A stretch of DNA of 64,000 bases from Pseudohaliea rubra DSM 19751 (GTDB taxonomy: Bacteria; Pseudomonadota; Gammaproteobacteria; Pseudomonadales; Halieaceae). The first letter of the stretch is position 1. Every line of letters begins with the position of its first letter. The notes beneath the pieces were generated by a model, which was not told the origin of the DNA, searched no databases, and was given only the letters and a program-made list of their open reading frames with translations. The stretch lies in contig NZ_KN234751.1 of NCBI RefSeq assembly GCF_000764025.1, positions 38,462 through 102,461 of the forward strand, given 5' to 3'. Positions 1-6,680 of this stretch are shown here, piece after piece. The translations under genes were made by a program, and so were the position numbers.

Positions 1-1
1 C

Positions 2-325
2 ACGGACCCGGCCTGGCTCGCCGCCTTTGAGGACGTGGTCACAATCCAGTTCAACCACCGGATCTTCGCTTACCTGCTCACGGCTCTGGTGCTCGCCCTC
101 GCTGTGGCTGTGCTGCGGCGGGAGCCGGCCGCGCGCGTACGCCGGGGCGCCTGGCTGCTGCTTGCGGCGCTGCTGCTGCAGGTCGTGCTCGGTATCAGCA
201 CGTTGCTGCTGCACGTGCCGGTTCCCCTTGCGGCGGCGCACCAGGGCGGGGCGGTGTTGCTGCTGTCCTGCGCCCTGTTCCTGGCCCACGGCCTGCGGCG
301 TCTGCCGGCTGGTGGGCTTCCCTAG
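2..325 (+). CDS. ctaA: Heme A synthase (COX15/CtaA family), C-terminal part, cut by window edge
   Basis: The frame is already open at the left edge, so only the last 107 residues are present of a family usually about 330-350 residues long. The family oxidises heme O to heme A in the inner membrane for aa3-type cytochrome oxidases. Visible are the conserved block QFNHRIFAY with a heme-ligand histidine, three hydrophobic segments (roughly residues 20-35, 45-62 and 75-90), and a second conserved histidine in AHQGGAVLLL. The stop codon overlaps the tail of the convergent XRE regulator gene by a few bases. The presence of this gene implies aerobic respiration with an A-type oxidase. Confidence 0.88.
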   Translation, partial: TDPAWLAAFEDVVTIQFNHRIFAYLLTALVLALAVAVLRREPAARVRRGAWLLLAALLLQVVLGISTLLLHVPVPLAAAHQGGAVLLLSCALFLAHGLRRLPAGGLP

Positions 326-897
326 CCGGAGTAGGTGACCACGAGATAGCCCCGCAGCGGCTCCGCACTGCTGTTGACGATGCTGTGGTCCACATCGGCG
401 CGGTAGTGGGCGGTGTCGCCGGCCAGTAGCGGACAGCGGTCGCTGCCGGCACGCACCTCGGCGCTGCCGCCGGCCACTGTGAACAGCTCCCGGGTCCCTT
501 CGTAGTGGGCGCCGCTGGCCAGGCGTGCGCCTGGCTGCAGGATGATTTCATAGAATTCCACAGCCTTTTCCTGGTGCAGCGGGGACAGCGTGCGGATGCT
601 GCACTCCTCGTCGCCTCGAAAGCGCATGCCGGGGTCATCACCGCGGATGCGCTCGATAACGGCGCTGGCGTTCGGGTCATCGACGAGTTCACCGATGGTG
701 ATACCGAAGGCCTGGGCAATGCGGTAGGTCACTGCGAGCGTCGGGTTGGCCCGGCCCCGCTCGATCTGGCTGAGCATGGAGCGGCTTACGCCGGACGCGG
801 CAGCGAGCTGCTCGAGGGTGAAGCGGTGCTTCTGGCGCAGGGTTGTCACGCGTTCGCAGAGCAGCTTGCTGGCGGGGTCGCCGGGGACGCTGGGCAT
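322..897 (-). CDS. XRE-family transcriptional regulator with C-terminal cupin sensor domain
   Basis: A 191-residue cytoplasmic DNA-binding protein. Residues about 10-70 form a helix-turn-helix of the XRE/SinR type (TLEQLAAASGVSRSMLSQIE), and residues about 105-190 form a small cupin beta-barrel with HYEGTRELFTVAGG, as in regulators that sense a small-molecule ligand. Length and architecture match the common HTH-cupin family. It is convergent with the heme A synthase gene and divergent from the small conserved gene on its other side, leaving about 110 bp as a shared promoter region. The ligand and targets cannot be read from the sequence. Confidence 0.87.
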   Translation of the reverse strand: MPSVPGDPASKLLCERVTTLRQKHRFTLEQLAAASGVSRSMLSQIERGRANPTLAVTYRIAQAFGITIGELVDDPNASAVIERIRGDDPGMRFRGDEECSIRTLSPLHQEKAVEFYEIILQPGARLASGAHYEGTRELFTVAGGSAEVRAGSDRCPLLAGDTAHYRADVDHSIVNSSAEPLRGYLVVTYSG

Positions 898-1007
898 GGC
901 GGGGGCTTCCTCCCGAGGCCGGAGTCAGCCGCAGAGTCTACCATCCGCCGGCCCTTGCCCGGACCGCCCCGCCAGTGCATCATTGCCCGGTCCGCGAGGG
1001 GATACCC

Positions 1008-1337
1008 ATGCCATTCGTCAAGCGTAATGCCGAGGGCACAATCGTCGCCGCCAGTCAGCGGGAGGAGGGGGATTGCGCCGAAGAGATCAGCGAGACCGAA
1101 CTGCTGGCGTCAGGTTTTCTCGACCGTCTTGCCGGGGTCGAGGGCCGCGAGGGTCGGCACCTGGCCGGCACGGATCTCGAGCTGGTTCGGGTCATCGAGG
1201 ACGTTGTCGACCTCCTGGTGGAGAAGGGCGTCATCCTGTTCACGGAGCTGCCCGAGTCGGCGCAGAAGAAAGTCCTGGCAAGGCAGCAGCTGCGCAGCCG
1301 CATCGGCGGCAGCCTGAATCTCCTCGGCGACGACTGA
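1008..1337 (+). CDS. Small conserved protein often named 'tryptophan synthase subunit beta-like'
   Basis: A 109-residue protein starting MPFVKRNAEGTIVAAS. The open frame extends further upstream, but this ATG is chosen because the N-terminus matches the family start as I remember it. It is acidic and predicted helical (LELVRVIEDVVDLLVEKGVI), with no signal peptide or membrane segment. Similar short proteins occur widely in Pseudomonas- and Marinobacter-like genomes, where databases carry a tryptophan synthase beta label. The protein is far too short for TrpB and has no PLP site, so that name should not be taken as function. The real role is unknown. Confidence 0.7.
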   Translation: MPFVKRNAEGTIVAASQREEGDCAEEISETELLASGFLDRLAGVEGREGRHLAGTDLELVRVIEDVVDLLVEKGVILFTELPESAQKKVLARQQLRSRIGGSLNLLGDD

Positions 1338-1349
1338 ACGGCCGCTGCG

Positions 1350-3257
1350 TCAGTCAGCCGTCAGTCTCACACCGGGCCCCCCGACTGCATCCACCCCGAG
1401 GGCTTCCAGCGCCCGCCACTGAGCTCGGTTCTCTACGCCTTCTGCGATCACCGTGACGCCCACGGCGTGCACCAGGGTGCTCAGCGTGCGCAGCAGGTTC
1501 TGATTGGTATCGTCGCTGTCGATATCACGGACGAAGACCGCATCGAGCTTCACATAATCGATTCCCACGTCGTGGAGCTGGCCGAGGTCCGCCAGGCGCC
1601 GGCCGACCCGGTCCATGCCGGTCTGCATCCCGTGCCGGTGCGCGACGGCGCAGAGCCGCCGGAAACTCGGCATATGGTGGTAGGCGGCGTTCTCTGCGAC
1701 TTCGATGGCGAGCTGCCCGGCCGTGTTAGCGGCGGCGGCCCGGCGGTCCAGCCACCCCGGGAAATCGTCGTCGGCGAGGGCGGCACTGGAAAGATTCACC
1801 GCCAGGCGCTCGCCGTTCTCGGCGGCGAGACGCAAGGCCAGATCGACGACCCGCCGGTCCAGCTCCCCGGCGAGCTGCAGCCGGTTGATCCAGGGCAGGA
1901 ACTGCGCCGCAGGGCGGAGCTCGGCGCCCTCGCGCAGACGGACCAGAGCCTCTCGATGCAGTACGGCGCCTCCGTGCTCGAGCACCGGGAAGGTGACGAG
2001 GGCGAAGCCCTCGCCGGCGAAGGCCGCTGCAAGGGTGGTGCGCCATCGCTCCAGCTGCTCCCGCACGGGCGTAGTCGTGCCGCGCTGGGCCAGGACGATT
2101 TCGCCGCTGCCCCCGCGCTCCGCGCCCTGCAACGCTGCGTCGACGGCGGTGAGCAGGTCGCCAGGGCGGTCGCCGGGCTGGTACTCGCCACAGGATACGG
2201 GGATCTCGGGGAGCTGAACGTCGTGGGTGGTGAAGGCTGCGGTGAGCACATCCTGCAGCTGCGCACCTACCGCCTGCGGGTCTTCAGCGCCGGGCGCCAG
2301 CAGGGCGATATCGGAGCCGTTCAAGCGTCCGCAGGACCAGTCCCGGTCCCGGCAGAGCGTGTTCAGGTTGCGCCCGGCACTGGCCAGCACCGCATCGAGC
2401 ACCTGGCGCCCGTAGGCCTGGTTGTAGCGGGTGAGCTCGGTCAGCCGGCCGATGCAGAAGCTGCCGGTGGCGCCGGCGTCGTCACTGGCCAGGGTGCCTG
2501 CGAGCTGGGTATTGAAGGCGCTCCGGTCCAGGATTCCTGTAACGGGGTCCGCAGTGGTCGCGCGCTGCAGCTGCTCAAGGCGTTCGCCCTCGCTTGCCAG
2601 CATGGCGCGGACACGGGCGGAGAGTCGGTTCATGGCGGCCACTAGCTCGCGGAACTCCCGCGTATGCGGCTCCTTCAGGGTGACAAAACGGCGCTCGCCG
2701 ATCGCGCTCGCCTGGCCGACCACTCCCGCGAGCGGTGCAAGCAGTCGTCGCAGAAGCAGGGAGCCAACGGCGCCGGTAGCCAGGGCGGTCAGGAAGAAGG
2801 CCAGGGCCTGGTTCCAGGTTGTCTGCCAAAGCTCATCATAGGCAAAGCGTGCATGGCTGCGCACCTCGAGCGTACCCGCCTGACTCCAGCCGCGCTGGAC
2901 CGTGGCAACGCCCGGGGGGGCCGCGATGGGCAGCAGCTTCGTGAACCACGCCGGCGCGCCGGCGCCGTCGCTACCGTCCCGCCGCTCGAGGATCACCGCT
3001 CCGTCCGGCCCCGTCAGTCGGATGAGCTCATAAAAGCCCGTGTCGAACTGCGCCGCGAGGGTCAGCTCCATGAGTACCGGGTCCGCGTCCTGCTGGGTCA
3101 GAGAAATCGCCAGTGCGGTCGCGTTGTCGGAGTTCTTGATGGCGAGCTGCTGTTCCAGATAGCGCTTCGCAGACACACTGCTCAGCGCCACGCTGACACA
3201 GAATACCAGCGTGAGCAGGAAAACAATCGCCAGCCAAAGCTGTTTGTAGAGGGACAT
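1350..3257 (-). CDS. lapD: LapD-type inner-membrane c-di-GMP receptor (degenerate GGDEF and EAL domains)
   Basis: A 635-residue protein beginning MSLYKQLW like Pseudomonas LapD. It has a first membrane helix (residues ~8-28), a periplasmic LapD/MoxY-type domain (~30-150), a second membrane helix (~152-172), a HAMP linker, a degenerate GGDEF domain whose signature reads RLNGSDIAL, and a degenerate EAL domain. The EAL region keeps REALVRL, AVNLSS and VIAEGVEN, but the usual DDFG metal site reads MDRVG. This fits a non-catalytic receptor: on binding c-di-GMP the periplasmic domain sequesters the LapG protease. It lies 23 bp downstream of lapG on the same strand, the usual LapG-LapD pairing. Confidence 0.9.
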   Translation of the reverse strand: MSLYKQLWLAIVFLLTLVFCVSVALSSVSAKRYLEQQLAIKNSDNATALAISLTQQDADPVLMELTLAAQFDTGFYELIRLTGPDGAVILERRDGSDGAGAPAWFTKLLPIAAPPGVATVQRGWSQAGTLEVRSHARFAYDELWQTTWNQALAFFLTALATGAVGSLLLRRLLAPLAGVVGQASAIGERRFVTLKEPHTREFRELVAAMNRLSARVRAMLASEGERLEQLQRATTADPVTGILDRSAFNTQLAGTLASDDAGATGSFCIGRLTELTRYNQAYGRQVLDAVLASAGRNLNTLCRDRDWSCGRLNGSDIALLAPGAEDPQAVGAQLQDVLTAAFTTHDVQLPEIPVSCGEYQPGDRPGDLLTAVDAALQGAERGGSGEIVLAQRGTTTPVREQLERWRTTLAAAFAGEGFALVTFPVLEHGGAVLHREALVRLREGAELRPAAQFLPWINRLQLAGELDRRVVDLALRLAAENGERLAVNLSSAALADDDFPGWLDRRAAAANTAGQLAIEVAENAAYHHMPSFRRLCAVAHRHGMQTGMDRVGRRLADLGQLHDVGIDYVKLDAVFVRDIDSDDTNQNLLRTLSTLVHAVGVTVIAEGVENRAQWRALEALGVDAVGGPGVRLTAD

Positions 3258-3280
3258 GGATGAACTCCCAGTCTGCCCGG

Positions 3281-3952
3281 TCAGTGTAAACCCTCCTCCT
3301 GCATCCGTCGCAGGAGATCCCGCCAGCGGGACAGGCGTGCCGTGGGGTTACGGCTCGCCGGGGCGGCCTTGTCGCCGACCCAGATCCCGGCGGTATTGAA
3401 GCCGAAAACCGGGGTCAGGTCTGTGCGCCGGGAAGCGGGCAGCACATAGGCGGCGAGGTTGTCGAGAATCAGTGGATCCGCGCCGGGGCGCGGGTAGTAG
3501 GCGAGGACCATGTGGGCCTGGGGGCTGCCGCCGCCCACAGGTCTGGCGCGGACGTAGGTAATGCGCAGGGCTTCCACAGGAACGCCAAGCTCAAGCAGGC
3601 TCACGTACTTGGCGATACTGAAGTCTTCGCAATCCGCAGCGCCGCGGGAGAAAGCTTCCATGGGGGTTGCCCAGTAGTCTTCCTGGCCCCAGATTGTCTG
3701 GTCGTCGCGCCAGGTGAGCTGCACGTTGAAGAAGCGATTGACCCCGTCGAGCTGGTCCGCTACCGGCTTGCCCGCCAGAGCCTCGAGAGCATCCTGCCAT
3801 TGAGCGACGCGCGCGGCGGTATCGCTGCCGTAGCGCTCCCGGGCTGTGGCGAGGAGCTGCTCGCGATTTGCAAATCGCGATTCTGCGAGCAGGGCGGCCA
3901 GCAGCAGGAGCAGCGCCGCGACACCCCTTCCTGACCAGGAGCGGCGGATCAC
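3281..3952 (-). CDS. lapG: LapG-type periplasmic cysteine protease (transglutaminase-like)
   Basis: A 223-residue protein with an N-terminal hydrophobic export segment (VAALLLLLAALLAESRF) and the bacterial transglutaminase-like cysteine protease fold of LapG. The catalytic triad is visible as Cys in GAADCEDFS, His in QAHMVLAYY and Asp in LILDNLAA. Family members cut the N-terminus of giant RTX adhesins of the LapA type when c-di-GMP is low, releasing the cell from the surface; LapD holds the protease when c-di-GMP is high. The start appears to be GTG, since the ATG eight bases upstream is out of frame. No LapA-like substrate gene lies in this window. Confidence 0.9.
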   Translation of the reverse strand: MIRRSWSGRGVAALLLLLAALLAESRFANREQLLATARERYGSDTAARVAQWQDALEALAGKPVADQLDGVNRFFNVQLTWRDDQTIWGQEDYWATPMEAFSRGAADCEDFSIAKYVSLLELGVPVEALRITYVRARPVGGGSPQAHMVLAYYPRPGADPLILDNLAAYVLPASRRTDLTPVFGFNTAGIWVGDKAAPASRNPTARLSRWRDLLRRMQEEGLH

Positions 3953-4458
3953 GGGCCCATGCCGGCACTGAGTGGCGTTGCTAGCATGGGTAGACTAAGC
4001 TCCGTCGCACAGGAGGATATTTCACACTGTTGATGTTCCTTGTTAATAGCTGGACTGTCTCGGGAATGGAGCGCAGGGGTCGCAAAAGTGTGACTCAGTG
4101 CAAAGAAGCAAAAAAAAGTGCTTGCTGCAAGTGGCGCTGAGCGCTTTACTGCTTACTTGTCGTGGCGATATGCATCGCCAACTGCAAAGATTAGGTTCGA
4201 GTGTGCCTTGCAGCGTGCAGGCAAACAGGTGAGATAAACAGGCGCTGGTAACGAGGTAATTGTGCGGGTGTGCGTTGCAGGGTGCACTCGGCGATCAGAG
4301 CGGTTTTGAAAAGGCGTTTTGAGAACAACGCGAAATATAACACGGAAAAGGGGTGCTCGGGGGACAGGTCGTCATGGCCAGTGGACCTGCGTGTTCGCCC
4401 TCGTTCAGCTTAGCAACCGGACGCCGGTCGTGCGCGACAGCGTTCTAAGGATACAGCC
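3953..4458. promoter_or_regulatory. Divergent 0.5-kb intergenic region between lapG and the TolC-OmpA gene
   Basis: No coding frame is convincing here. The region is clearly less GC-rich than its surroundings and presumably holds the divergent promoters. It contains a small palindrome TGGCGAT-ATGC-ATCGCCA (4163-4180), a hairpin-like AAGCA-A-tract-TGCTT around 4107-4124, and a possible -10-like TATAAC near 4337 without a convincing -35. An AAGGA ribosome-binding site precedes the ATG at 4459. I cannot assign a known riboswitch or operator. Confidence 0.4.
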
Positions 4459-6342
4459 ATGAGCCAGTTACAGCATCACGCGAAACGACTCCTCTGCGCC
4501 GCAATCGGTATTGCCCTTGCCGGGCAGGCGGTGGCCCAGGACGTTCCCACGGATTTCCGTTCGGCCGTAAATCAGGCCGTGAACAGCAACCCCCGGGTCA
4601 CCGCGGAATACTACAACTTCGAAGCGTCCCGGGAGTCCGAGCGGGCGGCCCGCGGTGGCTATCTGCCGAGTGTCGATCTGTCCTCGGAGATCGGTCGTGA
4701 ACAGCGCGACACCCCGCTCGTGGATCTCGGCAGTTACACGCGTGACGCGACCCGCTTCACGGTGACACAGATGCTCTTCGACGGCTTCGAGACACGGAAT
4801 ACGGTCGCAACCCGTAATTTCGAAAAGCTATCCCAGTACTACAACCTGCGCAGCATTTCCGAGGCAGTGGGCCTCGAGGCGGCCCAGGCCTACCTCGACA
4901 CGCTGCGCTTCCAGCAGCTGGTGACCTTCGCCGAGGACAATTATGTCTATCACCGGCAGATCTACAATCGCATCCAGGAGCGGGCGAGCGGCGGTGTCAG
5001 CCAGGGCGTGGACCTGCAGCAGGCCGAGGCGCGTATCGCGCTCGCCGAGTCCAACCTGGTCACAGAGCTTCAGAACCTGCACGACGTCCGGGCGCGCTAC
5101 CAGCGCGTGATCGGCGACCTGCCCGCTGAGGGCCTGTCCATGCCGACCCTGCCCGACGCGCTGATCCCGGCGCTTCGCGGCGCGGCGCTCGATGTGGCCT
5201 ACAGCCGCAGTCCTGTGATCAACGCGGCGATCGAGAACCTGCGCGCCAGCCAGGAGTTCCTCAATGCGCGCAATGCGCCGTTCATGCCCCGCATCGACCT
5301 GCGTTACCGCAACGAGGTGGAGCACGACACCGACGGCTTCGACGGCACCTATGATGAGGAGGCCATCGAGCTGGTAATGAACTACAACCTGTTCCGCGGC
5401 GGCTCCGACAGTGCCCGCAAGCGCGAAGCCTACGCGCTTTATAATGCGGCCATGGAAGAGCGCAAGCAGGCCTGCATCAACGTCCGCCAGGAAACGATGA
5501 TCGCCTTCAACGACATCCAGGCCCTCACCGAGCAGGTCCAGCTCCTGGAGCGCAACCTTGCCTCCCAGGATCAGACGCGCCGCGCCTACCAGGACCAGTT
5601 CGACATTGGTCAGCGGACGCTCCTCGATCTCCTCGACAGCCAGAACGAGTTCTTCGACACCCAGCGGGCCTACATCACGGCGCAGACCAATCTTATTGCC
5701 GCCCGCGCCGAGACGCTGGCCAATATGGGCCTGCTGCTGGCTGCCCTCGAGCTCGACGGGCTGAATGCCGAGCAGATCGAGGCGCTCAAACTCGACTTCA
5801 GCCGTGACCCGGATGACGAGAATGCCCAGCCGCTCTGTCCGCCGGAGCCGCCGCCGGGCATCGACATCGACCGAGCGTCGCTGTTCGACCGCCTCGACAA
5901 GCGCGCGGCCAACGGTGGCGGTGCTACCGAGGAGTCCAAAGCTGCGCTTGCCGCCATGGCGTCCGGCAGCTCCACTTTCGTGCCTGCCGGCAGCAACATG
6001 TACGAGGCCGAGGTGGACGTGACTTTTGCCATCGACTCCGCCGAGATCACCTCTGAGTTCGACGAGGAGATCCGGCGCGCCGGCGCTTTCCTGCGCGAAC
6101 ACCCGGACGTAGAAGCCATCATCGAGGGCCATACCTGCAACATGGGTGAAGAGTCCTACAACGAGTGGCTCTCCCAGCAGCGGGCCGACGCGGTACGCAG
6201 TAAGCTCGTGGAGGACTACGGCGTCGATCCGGCGCAGGTGGTGGCCGTGGGTCGCGGTGAGGGTGCCCCCAAGGCGGACAACAGCACTGCCGAGGGCCGG
6301 GAGCGCAACCGCCGCGTGGAGATCGTCCTCAGCGCCAACTGA
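4459..6342 (+). CDS. TolC-family outer-membrane efflux protein fused to a C-terminal OmpA domain
   Basis: A 627-residue protein with a Sec signal peptide ending AGQAVAQ. Residues ~30-440 are a TolC/AggA-type type I secretion outer-membrane factor with two long alpha-helical repeats (VTQMLFDGFETRNTVATRN; FDIGQRTLLDLLDSQNEFF). A proline-rich linker follows, then an OmpA-like peptidoglycan-binding domain (~505-625; FAIDSAEI ... GRERNRRVEIVL). The TolC part resembles LapE/AggA exporters of large adhesins, which fits the divergent lapG-lapD pair. Oddity: the OmpA motif is GHTCNMG, with Cys where the diaminopimelate-binding Asp normally sits, while the partner Arg in SQQRADAV is kept. The ABC and membrane-fusion partners are not adjacent. 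Confidence 0.88.
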   Translation: MSQLQHHAKRLLCAAIGIALAGQAVAQDVPTDFRSAVNQAVNSNPRVTAEYYNFEASRESERAARGGYLPSVDLSSEIGREQRDTPLVDLGSYTRDATRFTVTQMLFDGFETRNTVATRNFEKLSQYYNLRSISEAVGLEAAQAYLDTLRFQQLVTFAEDNYVYHRQIYNRIQERASGGVSQGVDLQQAEARIALAESNLVTELQNLHDVRARYQRVIGDLPAEGLSMPTLPDALIPALRGAALDVAYSRSPVINAAIENLRASQEFLNARNAPFMPRIDLRYRNEVEHDTDGFDGTYDEEAIELVMNYNLFRGGSDSARKREAYALYNAAMEERKQACINVRQETMIAFNDIQALTEQVQLLERNLASQDQTRRAYQDQFDIGQRTLLDLLDSQNEFFDTQRAYITAQTNLIAARAETLANMGLLLAALELDGLNAEQIEALKLDFSRDPDDENAQPLCPPEPPPGIDIDRASLFDRLDKRAANGGGATEESKAALAAMASGSSTFVPAGSNMYEAEVDVTFAIDSAEITSEFDEEIRRAGAFLREHPDVEAIIEGHTCNMGEESYNEWLSQQRADAVRSKLVEDYGVDPAQVVAVGRGEGAPKADNSTAEGRERNRRVEIVLSAN

Positions 6343-6418
6343 GCGACGCTGCGGGGCCGGCTGGGTATTTTCCTCTCCGGCAAGACCCGGTAGTGAGAGC
6401 AGGGCAGTGTGAATTGTC

Positions 6419-6493
6419 GGGGTGAGGACGGGATAGTTCTCTCAGTCGCTCCCCGTTACGCGTTTGGTGAGAGAACTATCCCGCCCTCACCCC
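6419..6493. repeat. Hairpin A: 26-bp inverted arms around a conserved central sequence
   Basis: Arms 6419-6444 and 6468-6493 are inverted copies matching at 25 of 26 positions. The centre (6443-6469) is the reverse complement, with three differences, of the centre of the next hairpin (6563-6589), sharing CGGGGAGCGACTG and CACCAA. The arms of the two hairpins are unrelated. This hairpin follows the stop of the TolC-OmpA gene and could act in 3' end formation. Confidence 0.85.
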
Positions 6494-6541
6494 TTGCGCC
6501 TCGCGTTCTTCCGGCATGGTCGAGTTTCCCGGGCGGTAGGA

Positions 6542-6610
6542 GCGGCTGCGGTCGCATGCCCCCACCAAGCGTGTATCGGGGAGCGACTGGGGCCATGCGA
6601 CCGCAGCCGC
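6542..6610. repeat. Hairpin B: 17-bp perfect inverted arms, same centre in opposite orientation
   Basis: Arms 6542-6558 and 6594-6610 are perfect inverted copies (GCGGCTGCGGTCGCATG). The enclosed segment carries the conserved centre (6563-6589) in the orientation opposite to hairpin A. Because the two flanking genes converge, each hairpin has the same orientation relative to the gene it follows. Confidence 0.85.
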
Positions 6611-6630
6611 CCCGGGATCAGATGAACCAG

Positions 6631-6664
6631 AAAAAAGCCCGCTATGATGAAGCGGGCTTTTTTC
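6631..6664. terminator. Bidirectional intrinsic terminator between convergent genes
   Basis: AAAAAAGCCCGCT, then ATGATGA, then AGCGGGCTTTTTT: a GC-rich stem flanked by A and T runs, so it can terminate both the TolC-OmpA transcript and the TonB-receptor transcript arriving from the other side. It is 17 bp beyond the receptor stop codon. Confidence 0.92.
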
Positions 6665-6680
6665 CTTCCATCTTCCGCTG

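Noticed and set aside
1008..1337. Naming the small protein tryptophan synthase beta
   Set aside because: It is 109 residues without a PLP lysine motif; the name seems to be a propagated database error.
1467..2645. A 392-residue plus-strand open frame inside lapD
   Set aside because: Antisense to a recognised LapD protein; no motif, signal peptide or sensible ribosome-binding site.
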